Shown: positions 29,301 to 38,553 of the stretch, piece after piece
Layout of the letters: each line of letters starts with the position of its first letter
Position numbering within the stretch: position 1 is the first letter of the stretch
Source of the DNA: Colwellia sp. E2M01
GTDB lineage: Bacteria > Pseudomonadota > Gammaproteobacteria > Enterobacterales > Alteromonadaceae
Assembly: GCF_018860585.1 (NCBI RefSeq)
Contig: NZ_JAHKPR010000075.1
Location: forward strand, 22,875 to 86,874
Length of the DNA stretch: 64,000 nucleotides
Direction: 5' to 3'
Notes under the pieces: generated by a model
Seen by the model: the letters and a program-made list of their open reading frames with translations, nothing else
What the model was told of the DNA's origin: nothing
Database searches by the model: none
Program-made: the position numbers and the translations under genes

Positions 29301-30919
29301 TAGTGTGCCCCCTTAGCCATCGCACCTTTCGTCATGGGCATGGCGTTAACAATGACAAAATTTCCATCTCGTATTTCAAAGGTAAACATTAAATAGGCGT
29401 CAACAGTGAACAACGACATATCAACCGTTTCGCTGACAATGAAATCAACCGTAGCTGGCTCTCGGTTCCACTTCTCTATCGCTTCGCGGTCGATAGTAAC
29501 CATACTATGAGCTGGCATTACCGAGATAACAGTACCGTGCACCATTGCTGTAGGAGTAGTTGAGGGGGAAGTTTTTTGGGTTGGGTTTTTGGTACTTTCT
29601 TCATCTAAACTGATAGCTACAGGGGAATTCTCATCAGCATTCATGCGTTTAAAATCAGAGTTTTTACTTGATTCGGAGTCGAGTAAAAACTGGCTGGAAG
29701 TTACCACTTTCTCACCTTCAGACAATCCCGATAGAATTTCAATATTATTACGATCAGCGCGACCAATTTGCACCGCAACCGATTTAAAAGAGCCACCCCC
29801 TAACGCTAGTACCACTCTATTTTGAGTACCGGTGCGAATAACCGCCTCTCTTGGTACTTGTAAAACTGTGGTGTCGTTATTGTTATTCGCTGCAATAACA
29901 ATATTAGCGAACATGTTAGGTTTTAAAAGTCCGTTGGCGTTGTCAAAATGTAACCTCGCGACACCTGTTCTCGTTTGTGGGTTGAGCATAGGGTGTATAT
30001 GCTCAATTTTTCCTTGCCATTGTTTCCCTGGAAAAGAATCAATGCGCATGTTGGCGTCATCACCCATAGCAAGCTGAACAATATCTCGCTCATACACTTC
30101 TGCTTTTACCCAAACTTGCGATAAATCAACGATTGTTAACATCTCTGTTTCAGGAGTTACGTACAGTCCTGCTCTAACGGTTAAGCTTTCAACAACCCCT
30201 GCTTGCGGTGCATAAAAAGTAACGTATTGTTGTGCTTTTTTATGTTTTTTAATCGTCTTAATCGTGCTTTTCGGAACATGTAAGGCGATAAGTCGATTTT
30301 CAGCAGATCTAATTAATCGGCTAATATTACTGTCTAAGGCGAGTAATAATTCTTCTTGTGCGTTAACTAACTCAGGTGAGTAAATATCGTAAAGTGGCTG
30401 GTCTTTTTCTACGTGTTCTCCAATAGCGTTTATGTGCATTTTTTCAACCCAACCTGCTATGCGCGAATGCAGATGAACGAGTTTATCTTCATCATAAGTA
30501 ACATAACCGACGGTTTCTATTTTGGTATTAAGAATACCTCTCGTCACTGTTGCCGTTCGAACACCTAAGTTATTAATAACTTGTGAAGATATTTTTATCG
30601 TTCCTGCGCCTTCATCTACAGTACTACTGTTTTGGTTGCCGTAATAAGGAACGAGATCCATACCCATAGGAGATTTTCCCGGTTGGTCACGACGATAATT
30701 ATCATCCATCGGTGCTACCCAATATAAAGGCTTTGTTTCATCAGTTGTTATATTAGCGCCAGTAGCCGCTTGGGATTGCGAGGATAAGTCGGTTTTCAAT
30801 GAAAATTTATTTCCTAAAACCGCCCCTAGTACTAATGCGGCAGTGAGCCCTAGAACTGAAGTGATATGTTTTTTTGCTCTAGGGTTTTCTGTTGTTGAGT
30901 TGGCTTTGTTGTTTTGCAT
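29300..30919 (-). CDS. cusB: CusB-type efflux adaptor with C-terminal CusF-like domain
   Basis: Periplasmic membrane-fusion protein of 539 residues from the ATG at 30919, chosen because GGAG is six bases upstream; a GTG four codons earlier overlaps that site. An N-terminal membrane anchor (about 22-42) is followed by a heavy-metal-binding segment (YWVAPMDDNY...SPMGMDLVPYY), then barrel-sandwich, hairpin and beta-barrel domains. The last 80 residues form an extra domain (HGTVISVMPAHSMVTIDREA onward) resembling the metallochaperone CusF. The fusion would deliver Cu(I)/Ag(I) directly to CusA. Confidence 0.93.
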   Translation of the reverse strand: MQNNKANSTTENPRAKKHITSVLGLTAALVLGAVLGNKFSLKTDLSSQSQAATGANITTDETKPLYWVAPMDDNYRRDQPGKSPMGMDLVPYYGNQNSSTVDEGAGTIKISSQVINNLGVRTATVTRGILNTKIETVGYVTYDEDKLVHLHSRIAGWVEKMHINAIGEHVEKDQPLYDIYSPELVNAQEELLLALDSNISRLIRSAENRLIALHVPKSTIKTIKKHKKAQQYVTFYAPQAGVVESLTVRAGLYVTPETEMLTIVDLSQVWVKAEVYERDIVQLAMGDDANMRIDSFPGKQWQGKIEHIHPMLNPQTRTGVARLHFDNANGLLKPNMFANIVIAANNNNDTTVLQVPREAVIRTGTQNRVVLALGGGSFKSVAVQIGRADRNNIEILSGLSEGEKVVTSSQFLLDSESSKNSDFKRMNADENSPVAISLDEESTKNPTQKTSPSTTPTAMVHGTVISVMPAHSMVTIDREAIEKWNREPATVDFIVSETVDMSLFTVDAYLMFTFEIRDGNFVIVNAMPMTKGAMAKGAH

Positions 30920-31160
30920 TTTATTCTCCACGCTAGGTAATATTGTATTGCAGGTTATTTAGCGTTTTTATGTGATCGAGCTATTTAAGTTCAAACCAGA
31001 AACTATATTTGACATAACTATAAGTTGTCAGTCATAAATTGTGCTTGAAATAAAGGGTAATTAATCGCAGTGCAAATTACGTAAAGTCGATATGTATTAT
31101 CAACATAGCCATTCTCAATACTAAAGAGTGAGATGCTTTTTAGACGTAATGAGGCTGTAA

Positions 31161-31601
31161 TTAGCTCAGTATTGGAGGTTTATACAAGGATGTAGGGATG
31201 TTTTTTGATACAAGTGATTTAAATGAATGTATCTTGGTTGGGGTAGTAAATTTAGGTGTGTGATTAATACTTGCTATAAATGTCGCAACGGTTGCACAGC
31301 CTGTAGTTAAGCAATTACATTCTTGTGTGCAGCAATTACTTGGAACATGCTTAATACTTATATTTGCAGTATTACTGTTCGTGCTAGTGGAGTTTAGGTT
31401 AGCAGGCGGGGCTAGTGTTTTAGTTTGATGACAACTAGGATTATTATTTAGATTATCTACAACAGATTGCTTAGCCATATTATGTATATTTATAGCATTA
31501 CTTGTCATGTTATAAGACATGATCATAGATGCCGTTGATTGACCAAAAAAGATCAAGCTAAGCAATAAAATCATGACAGTTTTATTTAAATATACAGACA
31601 T
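31161..31601 (-). CDS. Small Cys/Met/His-containing secreted protein upstream of cusBA
   Basis: 147 residues from the ATG at 31601 (a TTG two codons earlier is possible). An N-terminal signal peptide (VMILLLSLIFFGQSTAS) precedes a Met-dotted stretch (MIMSYNMTSN...HNM), a SCHQ motif and a Cys cluster, CCTQECNCLTTGC. Similar small proteins with a CC-x3-C-x-C pattern precede cus genes in related bacteria (from memory). Metal binding, probably of copper, is inferred from residues and position. No family name is assigned. It lies 240 bp upstream of cusB on the same strand and could share its promoter. Confidence 0.7.
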   Translation of the reverse strand: MSVYLNKTVMILLLSLIFFGQSTASMIMSYNMTSNAINIHNMAKQSVVDNLNNNPSCHQTKTLAPPANLNSTSTNSNTANISIKHVPSNCCTQECNCLTTGCATVATFIASINHTPKFTTPTKIHSFKSLVSKNIPTSLYKPPILS

Positions 31602-32055
31602 AAACAATAATTAATCAAATAAGTTAAATACAAGGTTGAAACTGATTACGATAAACGATTTATAAATACTAGCATATGTTAATACTTTTAACGGGTAAAT
31701 ATTATTTCGATATACTAATGAGTAAATTATATAGACTTGAATTATTTTTAAAAACATGAATAAACTTTAAGATAATTTAAGTACGTCATTTTAAACACGT
31801 AAAGTGTAAATTTTATGTAACTAAATTAACAGCTTACTGCCATTTTTTTGTCAGATTAATTTACAGTTTAGCATTTTAAGATTTTAATAACATTTATAGT
31901 GTATTGAAATATATATCATTTATATAAGTGGCTTGATTTTTGCTATAGAAGGGGTGTTAAAGAGAGCGCCGATTAATGTGAAGCCTTAATTTTCGCCCGT
32001 GTAGATAATCTATTGTAGGCTTTCAAAGTTTACTTAATATTAAGTAGGAGTTTCA
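31602..32055. other. Long AT-rich intergenic region before the PEP-CTERM-like gene
   Basis: 454 bp without a gene. It contains a sigma-54-type promoter (31929-31944), upstream inverted GTAAATT (31806-31812) and AATTTAC (31858-31864) boxes that could bind an enhancer protein, and about 100 nt of leader in which GAAGCCT and AGGCTTTC can pair across a small TAGATAATCTA hairpin. Nothing else was recognised. Confidence 0.5.
31929..31944 (+). promoter_or_regulatory. Sigma-54-type -24/-12 promoter
   Basis: TGGCTTG-N4-TTGCT matches TGGCACG-N4-TTGCW at 14 of the 16 positions counting the four free bases, with GG and GC in the required spacing. The start would be near 31955, about 100 nt before the PEP-CTERM-like ATG. 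PEP-CTERM genes in other bacteria are often sigma-54-controlled through PrsK/PrsR, which supports the call. Confidence 0.7.
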
Positions 32056-32679
32056 ATGAAGTTTAAAAATTTGAATACCTTATTAATCGGTTTTACTTTA
32101 GCAATGAGTGGCATTGTAAATGTCGCGAATGCGGGATTGATTGCGTTTAATGACCGAGCTACATTTGAAAGTTATTTAAGTGGGGTAGTTACTGACGACT
32201 TATCCTCTATTGGTAGTGTCGCTGAGTATTCTGATAGTGAAACTTTGAATGACTTTACTATTTCGGGTGACATGTATCGCTGTCATTCAGATGATGTATG
32301 TTATGGGCCATATAATAACCTGACGGCTGAGTATCTTTGGGTAGATGGCTCTGCAAACTTTTCATTTAATACAGGTATTGTGGGCTTTGGTTTTGATTTT
32401 GACGCTGATGACTCTAAAGCTTACGGAAATTTTTTAGTTGCAAATCTTAATGGGTTAACTTCAACAGCTACTAATACCGGTGGTTTTTTTGGTATTGTTT
32501 CGGATGACGGCTCTACCTTTTCAGATATAAATTTTACTCCTGACTTAGCTAGTGCAGTATTTGATAACGTGACTTATGCAACAGCTTTAGCACAACCAAT
32601 AGCGGTTTCTACACCTGCTGCATTTATTATTTTAGTATTAAGTATGATGGGTTTAATTGCTCGTAAATTGAAAAAATAA
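32056..32679 (+). CDS. PEP-CTERM-like exported protein
   Basis: 207 residues. A signal peptide (to VANAG) and a soluble beta-rich region with two Cys (MYRCHSDDVCYG) lead to a C-terminal sorting signal: a short VSTPA motif, a hydrophobic helix and the basic end ARKLKK. The tripartite tail is that of PEP-CTERM proteins processed by exosortase, though the usual P-E-P is replaced by S-T-P-A. It resembles the PEP-CTERM proteins of Gram-negative biofilm formers. AGGAG stands before the ATG. The sigma-54-type promoter and an intrinsic terminator make it a single-gene unit. The exosortase itself is not in the window. Confidence 0.8.
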   Translation: MKFKNLNTLLIGFTLAMSGIVNVANAGLIAFNDRATFESYLSGVVTDDLSSIGSVAEYSDSETLNDFTISGDMYRCHSDDVCYGPYNNLTAEYLWVDGSANFSFNTGIVGFGFDFDADDSKAYGNFLVANLNGLTSTATNTGGFFGIVSDDGSTFSDINFTPDLASAVFDNVTYATALAQPIAVSTPAAFIILVLSMMGLIARKLKK

Positions 32680-32705
32680 TACTATTAAATCAACAAACCA
32701 CTTAA

Positions 32706-32739
32706 AAACACCCACTGTAACAATGGGTGTTTTTTTGTA
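32706..32739 (+). terminator. Terminator of the PEP-CTERM-like gene
   Basis: AACACCCA / TGGGTGTT stem with a 9-nt loop followed by seven T. Confidence 0.9.
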
Positions 32740-32847
32740 TCTGGGCTTTAGTTTCTTGTCATTTTTACGTTATCTCAGTTAATATTGAAAGTTAATATGG
32801 CAATTAGTTTGATTTATGATTGTCTATTCATTTAAATAAGGAATTTT

Positions 32848-33267
32848 ATGCGCGGTGCAGGTGGAACATCAGGTGGTTTAGGGCAATTCTTCGTCGGGTT
32901 AATTATGATGTGTGGGGGATTCTACATGTTACTTAATGCCATTCAGGTTAACTCGAGTTTTGGTATGGGAATGCGACTTTATGGCTTTTCCGCTATGGGT
33001 GGTATGTATAGTATTACTAGCGGTATGGTGATGATCCCATTTATGTTTGGCGTGGGCTTAATTTTTTATAATGGAAAAAACATTTTGGGCTGGGTGCTAG
33101 CATTAGGCTCAATCACCGCACTGATTTTTGGCGTAATCTCGTCTATTCGTTTTAGTTTTAGAACGATGACCTCGTTTGATCTGATTGTAATTTTAGTGCT
33201 GGCGATGGGGGGGCTAGGCTTGTTTTTACGTTCATTAAAAAAAATTGAAGCCATGCCAACAGAGTAG
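32848..33267 (+). CDS. Small integral membrane protein, unknown
   Basis: 139 residues with four hydrophobic segments (about 10-27, 45-70, 78-100, 108-128) and Gly/Met-rich connecting sequence; the N-terminal part is rich in Gly. No family was recognised. AGGA precedes the ATG. It stands alone between a terminator and the repeat cluster near ilvA. Confidence 0.65.
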   Translation: MRGAGGTSGGLGQFFVGLIMMCGGFYMLLNAIQVNSSFGMGMRLYGFSAMGGMYSITSGMVMIPFMFGVGLIFYNGKNILGWVLALGSITALIFGVISSIRFSFRTMTSFDLIVILVLAMGGLGLFLRSLKKIEAMPTE

Positions 33268-33323
33268 GTTTTTATTTATGGAATTTAGAATTAAGGTTAA
33301 ATAATTACCAAATAAACCACTGG

Positions 33324-33348
33324 ATTCCCGCCAAGATAACGCGGGAAT
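33324..33348. repeat. Dispersed inverted repeat ATTCCCGC...GCGGGAAT
   Basis: 8-bp arms around a 9-bp loop, flanked by TGG and GACGG. Variants occur near 1610 and 35265, so it belongs to a dispersed palindrome family. It lies downstream of ilvA. Confidence 0.75.
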
Positions 33349-33375
33349 GACGGTAACGGAATTTACGAAAATGGC

Positions 33376-33421
33376 CTTGTAGGCGGGAATTTATTCGCGC
33401 GAATAAATTCCCGCCTACAAG
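33376..33421. repeat. 46-bp perfect palindrome
   Basis: CTTGTAGGCGGGAATTTATT continues to CGC and is followed without a spacer by its exact 23-bp complement. It could extrude as a cruciform or form a very stable RNA hairpin 3' of ilvA (stop at 33455). Perfect spacerless palindromes of this length are usually unstable. Confidence 0.9.
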
Positions 33422-33454
33422 CTTAATTATCAATTATGCTCAACCAGTCTAGTA

Positions 33455-35014
33455 TTAATTCAAAAACGCTTGATATGCTTGGTTTTCAGTTTCTTCTCGC
33501 CATTGGTAACCTAAATCATCAAGATGTTTGAAAAACTCTGTTTGTTGGCTGTCAGCAAGTTCAAAGCCTGTTAATACCTGTCCAAAAGCTGCGCCGTGGT
33601 TGCGATAATGAAATAAAGTGATATTCCAATGCTCGCCCATTGCCGCTAAAAACTTTTCTAACGCGCCAGGGTGTTCTGGAAACTCAAAGCTAAATAACCG
33701 TTCATTTTGTTCATTGTTGGTGTTTTCAGGATTTTTACCACCAATCATGTAACGAACATGCAATTTTGCTAATTCATTGTCAGTAAAATCAATGGCTTGG
33801 TAATTAGCTGTGTGTAAGTCTTGTAATAGCTGTTGTCGTTCTTCAACAGTTCCACCTAAACGTACACCAACAAATACTTCGGCGCAGGCTTTACCTGAAT
33901 AACGGTAGTTAAACTCGGTAATGGCACGATTGCCTATAGTTTGACAAAAACGTTTAAAGCTGCCTTTTTCTTCGGGAATAGTTACCGCTAAAATAGCTTC
34001 TTTTTTCTCACCTAATTCACAGCGTTCAGAGACATAGCGTAAGGTATGAAAATTCATATTTGCGCCAGATAAAACAGCCGTTAAGGTTTCGTCACCTTTA
34101 CTGGTTTGGCAATATTTTTGTAAGCCAGCCAAAGAAAGTGCACCGGCAGGCTCAGCTATAACACGAGTTTGCTCAAAGATATCTTTAATTGAAGCACATA
34201 TTTCATCAGTAGTTACGGTAATAACTTCATCACAATATCGTTGTATTAAATCAAAGGTGTGTTGACCAATGCGTTTAACGGCAACACCGTCAGCAAATAA
34301 TCCTACTTGCTCAAGATCAACTGGCTGTCTAGCGGCTAATGCTGCTTTTAAACAGGCAGAATCTTCGGCTTCAACACCAATTATTTTAGTCTCTGGGCGT
34401 AACTGCTTTATATAAACGGCCATGCCGGCAAGTAAGCCGCCGCCGCCAACAGGAATGAAAATAACATCACCCTTGGGTAGTTGCTGTAATAGCTCTTTGG
34501 CAACGGTGCCTTGACCTGCAATAACATCAACATCATCAAACGGGTGGATAACTGTTTTATTTTCGGCAGCAGCATACTCCATTGAAGCGGCTTGCGCTTC
34601 GTTAAAGCTATTGCCTACTAAACGAACTTCACCACCAAAACGTTTTACATTGTCTACTTTAATATCAGGTGTGGTTTTAGGCATAACTATTGTGGCTTTA
34701 ATACCTAATTTACTAGCAGCTAAAGCTAAGCCTTGAGCGTGATTACCTGCTGAGGCAGCAATAACGCCATGAAGACATTGTTCTTCGGTTAAGCTGTTAA
34801 GCTTGTTATAAGCGCCACGTAATTTAAATGAATGTACAGGTTGTTGATCTTCACGCTTTAAGTATATTTGGTTATTTAAACGTGTTGATAGTTTAGTGCA
34901 ATGTGTTAATTCGGTTTCAACCGCCACATCGTAAACTGGTGCTAGCAAAATACGTCTGAGGTAAGAAAGACCTTCTTCTTGTGGGGATAATTGCGGGTGA
35001 TTTTGCTCGTCCAT
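33455..35014 (-). CDS. ilvA: Biosynthetic threonine deaminase
   Basis: PLP enzyme that converts threonine to 2-oxobutanoate, the first committed step to isoleucine. 519 residues, the usual length of the regulated form. The PLP Lys is in HSFKLRGAYN, the phosphate loop in VGGGGLLAG. Two C-terminal ACT-like repeats (from about 335 and about 430) are the site of isoleucine inhibition and valine activation. Last gene of ilvGMEDA, but separated from ilvD by 396 bp containing a minus-strand terminator and repeats, so it may have its own promoter. Confidence 0.97.
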   Translation of the reverse strand: MDEQNHPQLSPQEEGLSYLRRILLAPVYDVAVETELTHCTKLSTRLNNQIYLKREDQQPVHSFKLRGAYNKLNSLTEEQCLHGVIAASAGNHAQGLALAASKLGIKATIVMPKTTPDIKVDNVKRFGGEVRLVGNSFNEAQAASMEYAAAENKTVIHPFDDVDVIAGQGTVAKELLQQLPKGDVIFIPVGGGGLLAGMAVYIKQLRPETKIIGVEAEDSACLKAALAARQPVDLEQVGLFADGVAVKRIGQHTFDLIQRYCDEVITVTTDEICASIKDIFEQTRVIAEPAGALSLAGLQKYCQTSKGDETLTAVLSGANMNFHTLRYVSERCELGEKKEAILAVTIPEEKGSFKRFCQTIGNRAITEFNYRYSGKACAEVFVGVRLGGTVEERQQLLQDLHTANYQAIDFTDNELAKLHVRYMIGGKNPENTNNEQNERLFSFEFPEHPGALEKFLAAMGEHWNITLFHYRNHGAAFGQVLTGFELADSQQTEFFKHLDDLGYQWREETENQAYQAFLN

Positions 35015-35070
35015 TTTATTTAACCTTAACCTATTTTTGTAGAGTTTATTTTGTAGAACTTGGGTCGTCT

Positions 35071-35121
35071 AAAAATCAAAAACCTAAGTCGTCATAATGG
35101 TTTATGGCGTACTTAGGTTTT
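35071..35121 (-). terminator. Intrinsic terminator between ilvD and ilvA
   Basis: AAAACCTAAGT / ACTTAGGTTTT arms (35079-35089 / 35111-35121), with further pairing inside, followed on the minus strand by T-rich sequence (TTTTTGATTTTT). It lies in the ilvD-ilvA gap and should limit read-through into ilvA. Confidence 0.75.
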
Positions 35122-35169
35122 AGGTAACTTATTCAATGTAACTAATATTACTGCTTAACGCGAAAAACA

Positions 35170-35278
35170 ATGGATCTTCGACTAGACACTTCGAAGATGA
35201 CGGCATCAATACATCAATACATCAATACATCAAGCAGTAAGCGCTATTGTATTTTCGTCATTCCCGAAGTTACTTGTC
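35170..35278. repeat. Repeat cluster in the ilvD-ilvA gap
   Basis: In order: the ATCTTCGA...TCGAAGAT hairpin (35173-35197) also found at 1.67 kb; three perfect tandem copies of CATCAATA (35204-35227) plus a partial fourth; and GTCATTCCCG...CGGGAATCC (about 35259-35287). All are non-coding. Confidence 0.8.
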
Positions 35279-35303
35279 GGGAATCCATAACTTTTGAAGA
35301 GCT

Positions 35304-35372
35304 TTAAAACTAATCTTCAATACCATCAAGTAAATCACGGTTACGAACGGCACCTTTGTCCGCACTTGTTGC
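35304..35372 (-). pseudogene. Duplicated 3' end of ilvD
   Basis: 69 bp identical to the ilvD 3' end and flank at 35405-35473 except for one base, offset by exactly 101 bp. It encodes the last about 20 residues and the stop codon, but without an upstream frame. The 32 bp up to the real ilvD end look like a scrambled version of adjoining ilvD sequence. A tandem-duplication scar, not a gene. Confidence 0.9.
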
Positions 35373-35410
35373 TCTTTAGCATTATTGCGCGTAGTTTTTA
35401 TATGTTAAAA

Positions 35411-37270
35411 CTAATCTTCAATACCATCAAGTAAATCACGGTTACGAACAGCACCTTTGTCCGCACTTGTTGCCAACATAGCGTAGTTCTTTAATGCGTA
35501 GCTAATTGGGCGAACACGGTTAGCAGGTTTCCAAGCGTCTTTACCTTTCGCTTCCATCGCTGCTTTACGTGTCGCTAATTCTTCATCACTCACTTGTAAA
35601 GTAATTTCACGCGTTGGAATATCAATATGGATAATATCGCCTTGCTCAACAAGAGCAATAGTACCGCCACTGCCCGCTTCAGGAGACACGTGACCAATTG
35701 ATAAACCTGAAGTACCACCAGAGAAACGACCGTCAGTTAATAAAGCACAAGCTTTACCTAAACCCATAGATTTTAAGTAGGTAGTTGGGTAAAGCATTTC
35801 TTGCATACCTGGACCACCTTTAGGGCCTTCGTAACGAATAACTACTACTTCGCCAGCAACTACTTTACCGTCAAGAATACCCGCTACTGCGTCGTCTTGA
35901 CTTTCAAAAATATGTGCAGGACCAGTAAATGTTAAGTTATCGTCATCTACACCAGCAGTTTTAACTACACAGCCATCAACAGCAATGTTGCCTGAAAGTA
36001 CAGCTAAACCGCCTTCAAGAGAGAAAGCATTATCAATGCTACGAATACAACCGTTAGCTCTGTCATCATCTAATGTGTCCCAACGACAATCTTGGCTAAA
36101 TGCTTTAGTGGTACGAATACCTGCAGGGCCTGCTCGGTAGAACTTTTTAACTTCTTCGTCATCAGTTAGTGTGATGTCGTATTTGGCGATAACATCAGCT
36201 AACGTTGTACCTAATATGTTTGGAACGCTTGTGGTAAGTAAGTTAGCACGTGCTAATTCACCTAAAATAGATATAACACCACCAGCGCGATGCACGTCTT
36301 CCATATGATATTCAGGAGTAGACGGTGCAACTTTACATAATTGCGGAACCAGACGTGATAACTTGTCCATGTCGTCCATGGTGTAATCAATTTCAGCTTC
36401 TTGCGCGATAGCAAGTAAATGTAAGATGGTATTTGTAGAACCACCCATAGCAATATCTAAACACATGGCATTGTGTAAGGCATCTTTACATGCGATGTTA
36501 CGAGGTAATGCAGAGTCGTCATTGTCTTGGTAGTAACGTTTTGTTAACTCAACAATTTGTTTACCCGCTTTTAAAAATAACTCTTCGCGATCGGCGTGAG
36601 TTGCTAGCATTGAACCGTTACCAGGCAAGGCTAAACCAAGCGCTTCTGCTAAACAGTTCATTGAGTTAGCAGTAAACATGCCTGAACATGAGCCACAAGT
36701 AGGACAAGCAGAGCGTTCAATGTTGTCGCTGTCTTCATCACTTACTGTTGGATCGGCACCTTTGATCATGGCATCAACTAAATCAAGTTTAATGATGTTT
36801 TTAGAAAGCGTTGTTTTACCTGCTTCCATTGGGCCACCTGAAACAAAAATTACAGGGATATTAAGGCGCATTGCAGCCATCATCATACCTGGAGTAATTT
36901 TGTCACAATTTGAAATACAAACCATGGCATCAGCACAGTGAGCATTTACCATGTATTCAACTGAATCGGCAATTAAGTCGCGTGATGGTAAGCTGTAAAG
37001 CATACCTGAGTGACCCATAGCAATACCGTCATCTACGGCGATAGTGTTAAATTCTTTAGCTACACCACCGGCTTCTTCAATGGCGCCAGCAACTAATTGA
37101 CCCATGTCTTTTAAATGTACGTGACCTGGAACAAATTGCGTAAACGAGTTAACTACAGCGACAATTGGTTTGCCAAAATCGCCGTCTGTCATGCCTGTTG
37201 CGCGCCATAAAGCACGAGCGCCTGCCATGTTACGGCCTTGAGTGGAAGTTGCAGATCTTAATTTAGGCAT
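35411..37270 (-). CDS. ilvD: Dihydroxy-acid dehydratase
   Basis: Fe-S enzyme of valine/isoleucine and pantothenate synthesis, 619 residues (E. coli 616). Cluster and Mg2+ ligands are in [12 protein letters not shown] and [11 protein letters not shown]. The start at 37270 ([17 protein letters not shown]) matches the family; the frame is open 21 codons further upstream but without homology. It lies 241 bp behind ilvE. Its 3' end is duplicated just downstream. Confidence 0.97.
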   Translation of the reverse strand: MPKLRSATSTQGRNMAGARALWRATGMTDGDFGKPIVAVVNSFTQFVPGHVHLKDMGQLVAGAIEEAGGVAKEFNTIAVDDGIAMGHSGMLYSLPSRDLIADSVEYMVNAHCADAMVCISNCDKITPGMMMAAMRLNIPVIFVSGGPMEAGKTTLSKNIIKLDLVDAMIKGADPTVSDEDSDNIERSACPTCGSCSGMFTANSMNCLAEALGLALPGNGSMLATHADREELFLKAGKQIVELTKRYYQDNDDSALPRNIACKDALHNAMCLDIAMGGSTNTILHLLAIAQEAEIDYTMDDMDKLSRLVPQLCKVAPSTPEYHMEDVHRAGGVISILGELARANLLTTSVPNILGTTLADVIAKYDITLTDDEEVKKFYRAGPAGIRTTKAFSQDCRWDTLDDDRANGCIRSIDNAFSLEGGLAVLSGNIAVDGCVVKTAGVDDDNLTFTGPAHIFESQDDAVAGILDGKVVAGEVVVIRYEGPKGGPGMQEMLYPTTYLKSMGLGKACALLTDGRFSGGTSGLSIGHVSPEAGSGGTIALVEQGDIIHIDIPTREITLQVSDEELATRKAAMEAKGKDAWKPANRVRPISYALKNYAMLATSADKGAVRNRDLLDGIED

Positions 37271-37437
37271 GATGTTGAGTCCCGTTTGAAATTTGAGAGG
37301 TGAATTAAATTTTAAAGCCCAATTAATGAGCATTATTTCATCGTAAAACGTACAGAGTATAGTTTTTAAATTAGAACTTAGTCTCTGTTTTTATTTTTGT
37401 ACTTCTTGATCTAACAGCCTTAACTAATAGGCTAGTA

Positions 37438-37505
37438 TTTTGACGCTAGAACAAGGCAGGAGCGCGGAGCCTATGGCACTCCTAACGAAGAACTAGTGTT
37501 CAAAA
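37438..37505. repeat. Inverted repeat in the ilvE-ilvD gap
   Basis: TTTTGA-N2-CTAG ... CTAG-N3-TCAAAA arms enclose a second pairing AGGAG...CTCCT. It lies 6 bp after the ilvE stop codon. Probably a small dispersed element that now forms an intercistronic RNA hairpin. Confidence 0.5.
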
Positions 37506-37511
37506 GGCAGT

Positions 37512-38438
37512 CTATTCTACTGACTCCAACCAGCCCCATTTGTCTTCGGTGCTACCGTCAAAAATACCAAAGAAAGCTTCTTGTAGTTTCTTGGTAATTG
37601 GACCACGAGAGCCTGAGCCTACAGGTAAACCGTCTACCGTTTTAACAGGAACAATTTCAGTTGCAGTGCCTGTCATGAAAAACTCATCAGCAATGTATAA
37701 CGCGTCACGAGCAATGGCTTCTTCGCGTACTTCGTAACCTAAATCAGCTGCTAAGGTCATTACCACATCACGTGTTAAGCCAGTTAGTATAGACGCTGAA
37801 CTTGGTGGCGTATAAATAACACCTTTACGTACTAAAAATAAGTTTTGACCTGCGCCTTCACTTACCATGTTATTTACGTCTAATGCGATACCTTCAGTGT
37901 AACCGTGGCGAGCCGCTTCAGTAGAAATTAATTGTGATGATAAGTAGTTACCACCGGCTTTTGCTGCAGTAGGCATAGTGTTTGGTGCTAAACGATTCCA
38001 GCTAGAAACGCCAACATCAACGCCGTCTTCAATCGCTTCAGCGCCTAAGTAAGCTTCCCAACTAAAGGCTGCAATCATAGCGTCAGCAATGGCATCTGCA
38101 GGTGGACGTAAGCCCATACCTATATCACCTAAGAAAAATAACGGACGTAAGTAAGCTGATTTTAAGCCATTTTTAACAACAGAATCTTTACAGGCTTGAA
38201 TGATCTCTTCTTGCGTGTAAGGAATGTTCATGCGGTAAATTTTAGCAGAATTGAAAAGACGCTCAATGTGTTCTTCTAAACGGAAAATACATGTACCTTT
38301 ATGAGTTTCATAAGCACGAATACCTTCAAATACTGAAGAGCCGTAATGAAGTGCGTGACTCATTACGTGTACAGTAGCGTTTTGCCACGGCATTAATTCA
38401 CCGTTAAACCAAATTAAGTCTGCGTTTACTTTTGCCAT
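37512..38438 (-). CDS. ilvE: Branched-chain amino acid aminotransferase
   Basis: PLP class IV transaminase, 308 residues, the last step to Ile, Val and Leu. The PLP Lys is in AKAGGNYLSSQ, and LNNMVSEG/LTGLTRDVV-type motifs (VNNMVSEGAGQNLF, ILTGLTRDVVM) are present. AGGA precedes the ATG. It follows ilvM by 115 bp on the same strand, in the enterobacterial order G-M-E-D-A. Confidence 0.97.
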   Translation of the reverse strand: MAKVNADLIWFNGELMPWQNATVHVMSHALHYGSSVFEGIRAYETHKGTCIFRLEEHIERLFNSAKIYRMNIPYTQEEIIQACKDSVVKNGLKSAYLRPLFFLGDIGMGLRPPADAIADAMIAAFSWEAYLGAEAIEDGVDVGVSSWNRLAPNTMPTAAKAGGNYLSSQLISTEAARHGYTEGIALDVNNMVSEGAGQNLFLVRKGVIYTPPSSASILTGLTRDVVMTLAADLGYEVREEAIARDALYIADEFFMTGTATEIVPVKTVDGLPVGSGSRGPITKKLQEAFFGIFDGSTEDKWGWLESVE

Positions 38439-38553
38439 TTTCTTTTCCTAGTTGTGTTCTTTTTCAGTTTAGCTTCTCGGTGCATAAGCCCAAAAAGCTA
38501 GAGTAAAGCAGAACGAATTTATTTTAATACGAATTATATTAGGGTAATAAGCG

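Noticed and set aside
31956..32055. Cyclic-di-GMP riboswitch in the PEP-CTERM leader
   Set aside because: The leader can fold, but the conserved GEMM core bases are not found.
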